Source: Gaiellasilicea sp035575835
GTDB lineage: Bacteria; Actinomycetota; Thermoleophilia; Gaiellales; Gaiellaceae
Assembly (NCBI GenBank): GCA_035575835.1
Contig: DATLXM010000013.1
Coordinates: forward strand, 1 to 25,447
DNA length: 25,447 nucleotides
Reading direction: 5' to 3'
Position 1 is the first letter of the stretch. Every line of letters begins with the position of its first letter. The position numbers and the translations under genes were made by a program. Below the pieces are notes generated by a model. It was not told the origin of the DNA and did no database searches. It was given only the letters and a program-made list of their open reading frames with translations. Positions 8,004-15,616 of the stretch are shown in pieces.

Positions 8004-9266
8004 ATGCTCAACACCGAGCTCGTCCGGCTGGTCACGGCGGGGTCGGTGGATGACGGCAAATCCACGCTGATCGGCCGCCTCCTCTACGACACGAAGCAGA
8101 TCCTCGCCGACCAGCTCGAGCACATCGAGGAGACCTCGCAGCGCCGCGGCGACGGTTACGTCAACCTCGCCCTCCTCACGGACGGCCTCCGCGCCGAGCG
8201 CGAGCAGGGGATCACGATCGACGTCGCCTACCGCTCGTTCGTGACCCCGCGCCGCCGCTTCCAGCTCGCGGACGCACCCGGCCACGTCCAGTACACGCGG
8301 AACATGGTCACCGGCACCTCGACCGCGGACGTGGCGATCATCCTCGTCGACGCGCGGAAGGGCGTGATCGAGCAGACGCGCCGGCACTCGTACATCGCCG
8401 CCATCCTCGGCACCCCGCACGTCGTCGTCGCGGTAAACAAGATGGATCTCGTCGACTTCTCGGAGGAGCGCTTCCAGGAGATCGAGCAGGAGTTGCGCGA
8501 GACGGGCGAGCGCTTGGGCCTCCGTGACGTGACGGTGATTCCGATGAGCGCCCTGCGCGGCGACAACGTCGTCGAGACCGGCGAGGGGATGCCGTGGTGG
8601 GACGGGCCGACGCTCCTCGAGCATCTCGAGACGGTCGAGATCGCGGGCGACCGCGACCTCGCGCACCGCCGTTTCCCCGTCCAATGGGTGATTCGCCCGA
8701 TCTCGGAGGAGCACCACGACTACCGCGGCTACGGCGGCCAGATCGCGGGCGGCGTCTGGGCGGCCGGAGACGACGTCGTCGTGCTCCCCTCCGGGCGCCG
8801 GACGAAGGTGGCGGCGGTCGAGAGCCTGGACGGGCCTGTCGAGCCGGCCGTTCCGGGCATGTCCGTGACGATCCGGCTACAGGACGATCTTGACGTCTCC
8901 CGCGGCGACATGCTCGCCGATCCCACGGAGCCGCCGACGGTCGCGCGCGAGCTCGAGGCGACGATCTGCTGGATGGCCGAGAAGCCGCTCGAGCCCCGCA
9001 CGCGTCTCGTCGTCAAGCACACGACCCGCACGGTGCGCGCGATCGCGGACGAGCTCCTCTCCGTCATCGACATCCACACGCTCGAGGACAAGCCGTCCCC
9101 GGAACGGCTCGAGCTGAACGAGATCGCACGCGTCCGATTCCGGCTCGCCGAGCCGCTCGCAGTCGATCCCTACACCGAGAACCGCGCCACCGGCGCCTTC
9201 ATCCTGATCGACGAGTCGACGAACGACACCGTCGGCGCCGGGATGATCATTTCCGCGAGCAGTTAG
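8004..9266 (+). CDS. cysN: sulfate adenylyltransferase subunit 1 (GTPase)
   Basis: A 420-residue translation-factor-like GTPase that drives APS synthesis by CysD. G1 is GSVDDGKST (13-21), the switch region is EQGITIDVAYR (67-77), G3 is DAPGH (90-94) and G4 is NKMD (145-148); two beta-barrel domains follow. The ATG at 8004 is four bases after the cysD stop. The frame is open further upstream (to 7902), but only inside cysD. The protein stops after the barrel domains: the C-terminal APS kinase (CysC) found fused to CysN in many actinobacteria is absent, so a PAPS-using CysH would require an APS kinase encoded elsewhere. Confidence 0.95.
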   Translation: MLNTELVRLVTAGSVDDGKSTLIGRLLYDTKQILADQLEHIEETSQRRGDGYVNLALLTDGLRAEREQGITIDVAYRSFVTPRRRFQLADAPGHVQYTRNMVTGTSTADVAIILVDARKGVIEQTRRHSYIAAILGTPHVVVAVNKMDLVDFSEERFQEIEQELRETGERLGLRDVTVIPMSALRGDNVVETGEGMPWWDGPTLLEHLETVEIAGDRDLAHRRFPVQWVIRPISEEHHDYRGYGGQIAGGVWAAGDDVVVLPSGRRTKVAAVESLDGPVEPAVPGMSVTIRLQDDLDVSRGDMLADPTEPPTVARELEATICWMAEKPLEPRTRLVVKHTTRTVRAIADELLSVIDIHTLEDKPSPERLELNEIARVRFRLAEPLAVDPYTENRATGAFILIDESTNDTVGAGMIISASS

Positions 9267-9319
9267 CGCCTCAGCCATGCGCCGCGCGGAGTGGTGCTCG
9301 TCGTCGGCGGGGGGCGGAG

Positions 9320-10513
9320 TCAGAGAAGGGCGGCGAGCCGCTCGACTCCGTCATCGATCAGCGCCTCGTCGACGAGGCTGAAGGAGAGCCGAACCTGATC
9401 GGCGCCGCGCCCGTCCGGGAAGAAGAGCGTGCCCGGCACGATCCCGACGCCCTGTTCGATGGCCCGCTTCGCGAACAGCACGGCGTCGCCTCCTTCCGGC
9501 AGGGTCAACCACGTGAAGAACCCGCCCTCCGGCTTCGTCCAGCGTGACCCGTCGGGCATCGTCCGCTCGAGAGCGGCGAGCAGGCGATCGCACTTGCGCC
9601 GGTAGAGCGCGCGCGACTCGGCCAGCTGCTCGTCGATCCACCCCCGGCGGGCGTACTCCTCGAACAGCCGCTGGCCGAGGGCACCCGCGCACTGGTCGGT
9701 GTTCTGCTTCGCCGACACGAGCTGCACCGACACCTGCGCCGGCGCCGTCGCCCAGCCGAGCCGGACACCGGGAAAGAAGGTCTTCGAGGTCGTTCCCGCC
9801 TGGACGACGACGTCCGGGGCCAGGCTCCACAAACTCGCCGCGCTCGCCCCGCCGAAGTCGAGCTCCCGGTAGGCGACGTCCTCGACGACGAGGAAGCCGT
9901 GGCGGCCGGCGAGGTCGACGAGCCGTTCGCGACGCTCGGCGGAAAGGCTCACCCCGGCGGGGTTCTGGTGATCGGGGATCGTGTAGAGCAGCTTGGGCTT
10001 CAAGCCTGCGGTGAGGCGGCGCTCGAGCTCGTCCACCTGCAGGCCCTCGTCGTCCATCGGCACCGCCGCGATCTCGGCACCGAATCCGCGGAACGCCATG
10101 AGGGCCCCGAGGTAGGTCGGCCCCTCGACGACGACGAGGTCGCCGGGGTCGAGAAACGCCTTGCCGACCAGTTCGAGCGCCTCGATGGCGCCGCTCGTGA
10201 CCAGCAGCTCGTCCTCGGCGGGACGGCGGCCCTGCAGCGCCTCGATTCGCCCGGCCAGCGCGTCGAGTGGCCCCGCAAGCCCACGCGTTGGCGCGTACTG
10301 GAAGGCGCTCGCGTCGCCCGCCTCGGCGAACTCGGCCAGCAGCGCGGAAGCACGCGCGCTCGGGAACGTCCGCGGGTCCGGAAAGCCGCCGGCAAAGGAG
10401 ATGAGGTCCGGCATCCCCAGCAACGCGAGGACATCGGCAATCCCCTCGCCCACCCCTCCGCGCGTTCGAGCAGCGAACGACCCGTCCCACTGCCGAGTCT
10501 GGAGCGTCGCCAC
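9320..10513 (-). CDS. PLP-dependent class I aminotransferase (2-aminoadipate aminotransferase-like)
   Basis: A fold-type I aminotransferase of about 397 residues. The Schiff-base lysine is Lys244 in GTTSKTFFPGVRLGW; other signatures are ISFAGGFPDPRTFP near the N-terminus, YTIPDHQNPAGVSLS and VEDVAYREL. The pattern is that of the LysN/2-aminoadipate or MocR-like aminotransferase group, which use broad amino donors (aromatic, branched-chain or aminoadipate); the substrate cannot be fixed. The reading frame continues upstream to 10726 without a stop, but that part resembles the end of the neighbouring secreted protein, not an aminotransferase, so the GTG at 10513 (VATLQTRQWDGSFAARTRG) is taken as the start. 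No wHTH domain is present, so it is not a MocR regulator. Confidence 0.88.
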   Translation of the reverse strand: MATLQTRQWDGSFAARTRGGVGEGIADVLALLGMPDLISFAGGFPDPRTFPSARASALLAEFAEAGDASAFQYAPTRGLAGPLDALAGRIEALQGRRPAEDELLVTSGAIEALELVGKAFLDPGDLVVVEGPTYLGALMAFRGFGAEIAAVPMDDEGLQVDELERRLTAGLKPKLLYTIPDHQNPAGVSLSAERRERLVDLAGRHGFLVVEDVAYRELDFGGASAASLWSLAPDVVVQAGTTSKTFFPGVRLGWATAPAQVSVQLVSAKQNTDQCAGALGQRLFEEYARRGWIDEQLAESRALYRRKCDRLLAALERTMPDGSRWTKPEGGFFTWLTLPEGGDAVLFAKRAIEQGVGIVPGTLFFPDGRGADQVRLSFSLVDEALIDDGVERLAALL

Positions 10514-10722
10514 GCCGGGGAAGTCTATCGCTCCGCCAGGACCGTCGACCGCTAGGAAGCGGGCCTTCGAGGCGCTCAGCAGCGCGGCCTCGGTGCCGGC
10601 AGGCGTCGGGCGCCTGGCGAGGCTCGTGAAGCGCGCGCTGTAGCCGGGTGCTTCGAGCCGGCGCAGCCGGGAGGTCTTGCGGTCGACCACGACTCGAATT
10701 GTTCGTCCCTGAGCGGTGAGCG

Positions 10723-11172
10723 TCATCGTGATCGCGTCCCGCCCACGCGAGGCTTCGACACGCGACCGTCGGCGGCGAAAACCGGCTGGCCGACATCCGT
10801 CAGCGCCTGCGGGTCGCCGATCGGGACGAAGCGCCAGCAGGCGCGGTCGGGGTCGCGCACGAACGTGCCGGCGTTCTCGCGACGCACGAGAAGAGTGGGC
10901 TGCGCACTGCCCTCGTTGAGGAGCGCCTGCTTGGCGACTGTGACCCCATTGCGCAGGACGAACGTGAACCGGCCGACGAGACCGCCCGCGGCAGAGACCT
11001 CCACGCGGACAGCGGGAACGTTCGCGTAGGAGCGATTCACCTGTCGGGCGAGTTCGAGCCCGGCAGGATCGCCGGTCAGCGCGGGGGCGAAGGTCGACGT
11101 GCGGAAGGCCCCCGCCGCGGGCGCGAGCAGGAGCGCGGCGAGGATCGCAACAGCTGCATTAGGCGGATGCAC
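10723..11172 (-). CDS. secreted protein, probably frameshifted near its C-terminus
   Basis: Reading from a GTG at 11172, 149 residues begin with a clear signal peptide (hydrophobic AAVAILAALLLAPAAGAF) and continue as a mixed beta protein that recalls LolA/outer-membrane-lipoprotein-sorting-like folds (VRVEVSAAGGLVGRFTF, GTFVRDPDRACWRFVP); the family match is tentative. The frame stops at 10723 just after VSKPRVGG. The neighbouring minus frame at once continues with sensible beta sequence (DAITMTLTAQGRTIRVVVD, then KTSRLRRLEAPGYSARFTSL). One extra G in the GGCGGGACG run near 10737-10746 would join the two into one protein. As written, the C-terminal part runs into the frame of the aminotransferase gene without a stop. 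Confidence 0.5.
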   Translation of the reverse strand: MHPPNAAVAILAALLLAPAAGAFRTSTFAPALTGDPAGLELARQVNRSYANVPAVRVEVSAAGGLVGRFTFVLRNGVTVAKQALLNEGSAQPTLLVRRENAGTFVRDPDRACWRFVPIGDPQALTDVGQPVFAADGRVSKPRVGGTRSR

Positions 11173-11330
11173 TTCGAGACCCCTTGCGTCGAGAGCGCGG
11201 ACCTGGACCGCATCGGCACCGGCAGCGCACGCCTTGATAGCTCACAGCTGTCGGAAGGACGCGCCCAATCGGATCCGTGGGTTCACTCGTGACGGTTCGA
11301 GCTCCTTCCGAGCGTGATAGAACGCGCCTC
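11173..11330. other. intergenic region between divergent genes
   Basis: These 158 bases separate the minus-strand secreted protein from the plus-strand hydrolase, so promoters for both must lie here. An 8-base palindrome ACAGCTGT is present around 11247-11254, and GTGATAGAAC just before the hydrolase start could supply a -10-like TAGAAC. No RNA gene or longer repeat is visible. Confidence 0.3.
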
Positions 11331-11903
11331 ATGGCCGAAGTGCTCCTCTTCCACCACGCGCAGGGCCAGACTCGAGGCTTTCTCGCGTTCGCCGACGAGC
11401 TGCGAGCCTCCGGACACGTTGTTCACGCCCCCGACCTCTACGACGGCAAGACCTTCACCGATCTCGACGATGGCGTCGGCTACGCGAAGGAAATCGGCTT
11501 CGGGACGATCCAGGAGCGCGGCCGAGTCGCCGCCCAGAGCTTGCCGAACGAGCTCGTCTACGCGGGGTTCTCGCTCGGGGTGATGTCGGCACAGGAACTG
11601 GCCCAGACGCGTCCGGGGGCCAAGGGAGCGCTACTTTTCAGCGCCGCGATCCCGGCCTCGGAGTTCGGCGGCTCCTGGCCGCAGGAGGTCCCCGTCCAGA
11701 TCCACATGATGGAAGACGATGAGTGGGCGTTGGAGGACCTTCCGGCCGCGCGCGAGCTCGTCGAGGCGAACGACCGCGCGGAGCTGTTCCTGTACCCCGG
11801 CGCTGGACATCTCTTCGCCGACAGCAGCCTGTCGGACTACGACGAGACCGCTGCGACACTGCTGGAGCAACGCGTCCTCGCATTCTTGAAGGGCGTCGAG
11901 TAG
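11331..11903 (+). CDS. dienelactone-hydrolase-family alpha/beta hydrolase
   Basis: A 190-residue alpha/beta hydrolase. The nucleophile elbow is GFSLG with Ser81; the acid is probably Asp129 or Asp130 (MMEDDEW) and the base His160 (GAGHLFAD). The opening VLLFHHAQGQTRGFLAFADEL and APDLYDGKTF are typical of dienelactone-hydrolase-like proteins, but true dienelactone hydrolases use a Cys nucleophile; the Ser here suggests a general esterase or another small ester/lactone substrate. The start is the ATG at 11331; an upstream GTG-type start in frame at 11277 adds a segment without similarity to the fold. It is monocistronic, convergent with the methyltransferase gene. Confidence 0.82.
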   Translation: MAEVLLFHHAQGQTRGFLAFADELRASGHVVHAPDLYDGKTFTDLDDGVGYAKEIGFGTIQERGRVAAQSLPNELVYAGFSLGVMSAQELAQTRPGAKGALLFSAAIPASEFGGSWPQEVPVQIHMMEDDEWALEDLPAARELVEANDRAELFLYPGAGHLFADSSLSDYDETAATLLEQRVLAFLKGVE

Positions 11904-11988
11904 ACGTCAGCCAGGACGCTCGCGGATCGGCCGCGGCCAGGGCATGCTCATCCGGCTCGTTCCCAGATCGAGATGTGCTTGCGGCTCT

Positions 11989-12007
11989 CGCTCGTGAACG
12001 CCGAGCG
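11989..12007. terminator. weak hairpin between convergent genes
   Basis: CGCTCG (11989-11994) and CGAGCG (12002-12007) form a perfect 6-base inverted repeat with a 7-base loop, in the 107-base gap between the convergent hydrolase and methyltransferase genes. It could act as a two-way terminator, but no T-run follows on either strand. A GGCCGCGGCC palindrome also lies at 11929-11938. Confidence 0.25.
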
Positions 12008-12010
12008 ATC

Positions 12011-12661
12011 CTAGTCCGCCCAACGCTCACGTAGGGCCAGGCCCGCGATGCGGGCCATCAGGTCGAGTTCCGCCGGCCACACGTAACGAAACGGCGTGGA
12101 GCTGAGGCGGTTCGTGTGGTGGTGCGAGATCAGCCCCTGGTTCGCGACGTCGTATTCGTCGATGCCGACGTGCGCCTCGCTCACGTCGAAGAGGACGTAG
12201 CGCTCGCCGGGCGGCAGTCGGCGGAGGTCGGGAACCATGACTTCGACGACGAAGCAGCCGCCCCGCTCGAGCTGGCGGGCGACGTTCTCGAAGCACGCGA
12301 CCTGCTGGTCCTGCGTCGTCAGGTTCATGATCGTGTTGAAGACGAGATACGCGAGCCGGAATGTCCCGTCGACGCGGGTCGTCGCGAAATCGCCGATCGT
12401 CGTGCCGATCTTCTCGGCTCCCGGCTTCTCGCGCAACCTGGCGACCATGGACTCCGAGAGGTCGATCCCGTGCACGCGCACCCCTCGCCGGGCAAGCGGG
12501 ATCGCGACGCGGCCGGTGCCCACGCCGAGCTCGAGCGCCGCCCCGGCTCCAGCCAGCTCTGCGAGGAACTCGACGGTCGAGTCGATGACGCCGACGCTGA
12601 ACATCGGGCCGTCGTCGTCGTACCGCGCCGCGACCTCTTCGCCGAAGTGATCCTCCTGCAC
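12011..12661 (-). CDS. class I SAM-dependent methyltransferase
   Basis: A 216-residue Rossmann-fold methyltransferase. Motif I LELGVGTGR is at residues 43-51, the acidic loop GIDLSESM at 65-72 and GDF at 90-92, with a Phe-Asn motif (LVFNTIMNL) near the motif IV position. The GTG start is at 12661. The C-terminal part (FDVSEAHVGIDEYDVANQGLISHHH) resembles the substrate-binding sheet of small-molecule methyltransferases; substrate unknown. It lies 83 bases downstream of the nitrilase-family gene on the same strand. A 7-base inverted repeat overlaps its start. Confidence 0.85.
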   Translation of the reverse strand: MQEDHFGEEVAARYDDDGPMFSVGVIDSTVEFLAELAGAGAALELGVGTGRVAIPLARRGVRVHGIDLSESMVARLREKPGAEKIGTTIGDFATTRVDGTFRLAYLVFNTIMNLTTQDQQVACFENVARQLERGGCFVVEVMVPDLRRLPPGERYVLFDVSEAHVGIDEYDVANQGLISHHHTNRLSSTPFRYVWPAELDLMARIAGLALRERWAD

Positions 12662-12681
12662 GGGCGAAAGCCTATCGCCCG
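12661..12681. promoter_or_regulatory. hairpin over the methyltransferase start region
   Basis: CGGGCGA (12661-12667) and TCGCCCG (12675-12681) are perfect 7-base inverted repeats around a 7-base loop. The hairpin touches the first base of the methyltransferase GTG and covers the place where its ribosome site should be, and it also lies after the nitrilase-family stop. It may reduce translation of the methyltransferase or partly terminate the upstream message. Confidence 0.4.
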
Positions 12682-12744
12682 TCGTTCAGCCGACTACGAC
12701 TCGGCGTCCCCGTCCTCGGCGGGCTCGCCGTGCCGCGTCTGGAG

Positions 12745-13443
12745 TCAGGTGAGCGTTGCGCGCGCCACTCCGCCCGGCTCCGAGCCCGCGCGAGCGAGCG
12801 GCGTGCCGTCCGGCCCCCAGATCGAGGAGACGCCGGCGGTGCGCTCGTACCCGCCGCCGGTGGAGCCGGCGAAACTGGCGAAGGCGACGTAGGCGCTGCA
12901 CCTTCGCGCGATCTCGATTCCCCGCCGATCCTGCTCCTCCAGCTCCTCGGGCAGATGGACGAGCCCGGCGAGATAGAGGTCGACGTTCAGCGCTGCTGTG
13001 TCGGCGATGTGACCGTCGACACCCGTGTCCTTGCAGATGCCGAGTCCGATCCGCCAGCCGTCGACCTCGATCGCGACCGGACCGCTGCCCGGGGTGAAGC
13101 GGGCAGGCTCGTCGCCACCCAGATACGACTTGCCGTACACGACTTCGGCTCCGGCGGAGGTGACTTGCAGCGTCCCGATCCGGACTCCTCCCTGCTCGTC
13201 TGCGACGGGCGCGCCGACGAGGGCCACCGAAACCGTCTCGGCGCAGGCGTCCACGATCGCTCCCAGGGCCGCGGGCTCGACCGGTTCGGCATCCAACTCG
13301 TAGCCGGTCAGCGACAGCTCGGGGAAGACCACGACGCGCGCATGCGCCGCGCGGATGGTGTCGGCATGCTCCAGCGCGTTCCTCTGCACGTCCTTCGCAG
13401 TGCACGCGGGCTGAGCCGCGGCGATCGTCAGAGAGGCGCGCAT
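12745..13443 (-). CDS. carbon-nitrogen hydrolase (nitrilase superfamily amidase)
   Basis: A 232-residue nitrilase-superfamily protein. The catalytic Glu-Lys-Cys triad is complete: E42 in VFPELSLTGYE, K105 in YGKSYLG, and C137 in GLGICKDTG. The protein is shorter than most members (260-300), but the start ATG at 13443 (IAAAQPACTAKD) and the end (a typical SSIWGPDGTPLARAG strand) both look natural. Such enzymes hydrolyse amides, e.g. omega-amides or N-carbamoyl compounds; the substrate is not evident. It lies 34 bases after the FKBP gene on the same strand and 83 before the methyltransferase. Confidence 0.87.
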   Translation of the reverse strand: MRASLTIAAAQPACTAKDVQRNALEHADTIRAAHARVVVFPELSLTGYELDAEPVEPAALGAIVDACAETVSVALVGAPVADEQGGVRIGTLQVTSAGAEVVYGKSYLGGDEPARFTPGSGPVAIEVDGWRIGLGICKDTGVDGHIADTAALNVDLYLAGLVHLPEELEEQDRRGIEIARRCSAYVAFASFAGSTGGGYERTAGVSSIWGPDGTPLARAGSEPGGVARATLT

Positions 13444-13477
13444 CTCGACACGATACGCCGACGGATCGTCCGCCCGG

Positions 13478-13852
13478 CTACCCCACGGAGAGCAGGTCGA
13501 CCACGAACACGAGGGGCTCGTGGGGGGCGATTACGCCGCCGGCTCCGCGGGCGCCGTACGCCATCGCCGACGGGATCGTCAACTTGCGTCGGCCCCCGAC
13601 CTTCATCCCCTGGACACCGGCGTCCCAGCCGGGGATCACCTGGCCCTTGCCGAGCTTGAACTCGAACGGCTGTCCGCGATCCCAGGAGGCGTCGAACTCG
13701 GCCCCGGTCGAGAATGCGACTCCGACGTAATGGACGGAGACCTTGTGGCCGCTCGTCGCCTCCTCGCCCTCGCCGACGACGAGGTCGTCGATCCCGAGCT
13801 CGAAGGGAACGTCTCCCTCGGGCTTCTCCAGCTGCGGTCGTTCGGCGGTCAC
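13478..13852 (-). CDS. FKBP-type peptidyl-prolyl cis-trans isomerase
   Basis: A 124-residue single-domain FKBP that catalyses proline isomerisation in the cytoplasm (no signal peptide). Family motifs run through the protein: VSVHYVGVAFSTGAEFDASW, GKGQVIPGWDAGVQGMKVGG and RRKLTIPSAMAYGARGAGG, with a final FVVDLLSVG strand. The start is the GTG at 13852 (VTAERPQLEKPEGD), which matches the usual N-terminus of actinobacterial FKBPs; the open frame upstream to 14140 is the antisense of the DUF1801 gene. The ribosome site of this gene is poor: the good AGGAGG near 13853-13858 is on the other strand. Confidence 0.92.
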   Translation of the reverse strand: MTAERPQLEKPEGDVPFELGIDDLVVGEGEEATSGHKVSVHYVGVAFSTGAEFDASWDRGQPFEFKLGKGQVIPGWDAGVQGMKVGGRRKLTIPSAMAYGARGAGGVIAPHEPLVFVVDLLSVG

Positions 13853-13999
13853 AGGAGGAGTATGCCCGTCGTGCTGACTCCCCCTCCCGACTGCATCCCT
13901 GCAAGGATCCCGACGTGGAGCCGACGCCCTGTCCGAAGGTGAACGAGGTCCTGCGCGAGTTGGCCGAAATCGGACTGCAGCGATGACGGTGCCCTCAGC

Positions 14000-14386
14000 G
14001 TGACGCCGGACGAGCACATCGCGGGGCTCGACGAGCCGAGGCGCGGCCAGGTTCGGGAGCTGCACGAGCTGATCTGCGCGATGGCGCCGACTCTGACGCC
14101 ACAGGTCGTCTCCGGGATGATCGGCTACGGCAGCTACCACTACGTCTACGCGTCGGGCCGAGAAGGCGAATGGCCGATTCTCGCGATCGCGAGCCGAAAG
14201 GCCTACATCTCGCTCTACGCCTGCGCTGCGACCGACGGCCTCTACGTGGCCGAGGAGTACCGCGAACGCCTGCCGAAGGCGGTCATCGGCAAGAGCTGTG
14301 TCCGGTTCAAGCGGCTCGACGACCTCGACCGCGACGTGCTCGCCGAGCTGATCAGGAGGACGGCTGCCGGGCCGTACCTGATGTAG
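14000..14386 (+). CDS. DUF1801 family protein
   Basis: A 128-residue protein with the DUF1801 (YdhG-like) fold: TPDEHIAGLDEPRRGQVREL at the N-terminus, a central GMIGYGSYHYVYASG and the sheet AIASRKAYISLYACA, then KSCVRFKRLDDLD. Members are related to frataxin-like or YdhG/YjdF proteins, with no settled activity. The start is the GTG at 14000. Upstream, between 13862 and 13986, lie two short open reading frames: one of 26 codons behind an AGGAGG (ATG at 13862) and another that ends in VNEVLRELAEIGLQR at 13986; neither can be identified and both may be debris of another gene. It is convergent with the winged-helix gene, 6 bases apart. Confidence 0.82.
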   Translation: MTPDEHIAGLDEPRRGQVRELHELICAMAPTLTPQVVSGMIGYGSYHYVYASGREGEWPILAIASRKAYISLYACAATDGLYVAEEYRERLPKAVIGKSCVRFKRLDDLDRDVLAELIRRTAAGPYLM

Positions 14387-14392
14387 CCGACC

Positions 14393-14827
14393 TCAGTCCC
14401 AGGAGAAACCGGTCTTCTCGTTCTGGTCGATCGAGACGCGGCGGCGGGCCTTGACCCGCTTGTGCTCGCCCCCGTCGGCCGTCGCCTCTGCCGCGGGAGG
14501 ATCGCTCGCAGCGACGAGCGGCGCCTCGGGCTCCGCGAGCTGACGCGAGGCGATCGCCCGGTGGAGCTGCTCGCCCTGGGTCTTACCGTCCCGGGTCGCA
14601 AACCAGTGGATCGGCTCTCCTTCCGGGCGCTGGTGCGAGACGAGCCCGCGCTGCGAGAGCCGCCCGAGAGCTGCCATCGCCGCGCCTCGCTCCAGGCCGA
14701 GCATCTCGGCGAGGATCGGGGCCGGCTCCGCCTTGCGCACGGAGAGGAGCACGAGCAGGCGTTCGTCGAGGCTCTCAGCCGCATCCACGACCCGGCGCAG
14801 CTGAGGGGTGAGCCGATCGGCGTCCAT
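14393..14827 (-). CDS. winged-helix (MarR-like) DNA-binding protein
   Basis: A 144-residue protein with an ATG start at 14827. Residues about 30-80 read as a winged helix: APILAEMLGLERGAAMAALG and then LSQRGLVSHQRP (recognition helix and wing). The remaining C-terminal third is Ala/Glu-rich and charged, with a basic KRVKARRR stretch. No ligand-binding domain is apparent, so it may bind DNA or act as a small regulator of the operon. It is the last gene of the minus-strand flavoprotein-fumarase-ComA series, 33 bases after comA-like. Identification of the fold is by residue pattern only. Confidence 0.6.
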   Translation of the reverse strand: MDADRLTPQLRRVVDAAESLDERLLVLLSVRKAEPAPILAEMLGLERGAAMAALGRLSQRGLVSHQRPEGEPIHWFATRDGKTQGEQLHRAIASRQLAEPEAPLVAASDPPAAEATADGGEHKRVKARRRVSIDQNEKTGFSWD

Positions 14828-14860
14828 TCCCCGGACCGTAGCAAGCGCGCGGCCCGAGGG

Positions 14861-15616
14861 CTACGCGGTGGCCGGGTCCTCGAGCAGGAGCTCCTTGAGC
14901 GTGTCGCCGCGCAACCCAAGCCGGAGCGTCTCGAGCGGGATCACTTCCTCCGGCGGGATGTTGCCGAGGTTGACCTCGGCCCCGAACTGCTTCACGAACC
15001 AGGCCTGCGCGTCCTTCGACGGCGCCTCGAAGATCACGTTCTCGGTGCCCACCGCGTCTGCAATCTCCCCGATCAGCTCCGCACGTACGCCGCCGCCCGA
15101 GTCGAAGATCCCAGCCGTACCGCGCTCGCGGGCCTCGGTGATCACCTTCCAGGCGCCGGCATCGAGCTCCTCCTGGAGCCAGCCCTTCCACTCGGCGGCG
15201 CTGTACTCGACCGAGGCGTTCTTCGAGCCGACCTCGGAAAGCACCGTGAAGTCGCGGGCGAAGTCGGCGACCAGCTCGAGCTTGCGCTCGCGCGGGATGT
15301 CGACCGTGCCGTCGGAGATCTCGACGTGGGTCAGGCCGAGGTCGGCGAGCCAGACCTTGTACTCCTCGAGCTTGTCCCGGAGATAGACGACCTCGAAGAA
15401 GGTGCCGCCGAGGACGACGGGCTTCTCCTTGAGCACGTCGAGCTTGCGGCGGAGGCTCGCGGTCACGTACGCGGTGCCCCAACCGAGCTTGACGACGTCG
15501 ATCAGCTCCCCGGCGACGTCGAGCACGTCTTCCCACCCGCGAGGCCCGAGGCCCTTGTCCAGCACGTGCGTCAGGCCGGCCGCGCGGCGCGGAAGTCCGA
15601 GATCAAAGTCGTGCAA
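14861..15616 (-). CDS. comA: phosphosulfolactate synthase (ComA) family protein
   Basis: A 251-residue TIM-barrel protein of the ComA family, which adds sulfite to phosphoenolpyruvate to give (2R)-3-phosphosulfolactate, the first step to coenzyme M in methanogens and to sulfolactate in some bacteria. Family segments are present in order: KGLGPRGWED (21-30), VKLGWGTAYV (42-51), VLGGTFFEVVYL (68-79), VEISDGTVDIP (98-108), SEVGSKN (127-133), FEAPSKDAQAWFV (196-208), VNLGNIPPEEV (215-225) and LETLRLGLRGDT (228-239). The TTG start at 15616 overlaps the fumarase beta gene by 14 bases. No ComB phosphatase or ComC/D genes are in the window, so the product's fate is open. The plant HSA32 protein belongs to the same family and is not a proven synthase, so the enzymatic role is likely but not certain. 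Confidence 0.82.
   Translation of the reverse strand: MHDFDLGLPRRAAGLTHVLDKGLGPRGWEDVLDVAGELIDVVKLGWGTAYVTASLRRKLDVLKEKPVVLGGTFFEVVYLRDKLEEYKVWLADLGLTHVEISDGTVDIPRERKLELVADFARDFTVLSEVGSKNASVEYSAAEWKGWLQEELDAGAWKVITEARERGTAGIFDSGGGVRAELIGEIADAVGTENVIFEAPSKDAQAWFVKQFGAEVNLGNIPPEEVIPLETLRLGLRGDTLKELLLEDPATA

Noticed and set aside
8004..9266. CysNC fusion
   Set aside because: The frame stops after the beta-barrel domains at 9266; no APS kinase motifs follow.
10514..10726. 71-residue N-terminal extension of the aminotransferase
   Set aside because: The residues resemble the end of the secreted protein rather than an aminotransferase N-terminus; family members start close to the WDGSFAARTRG region.
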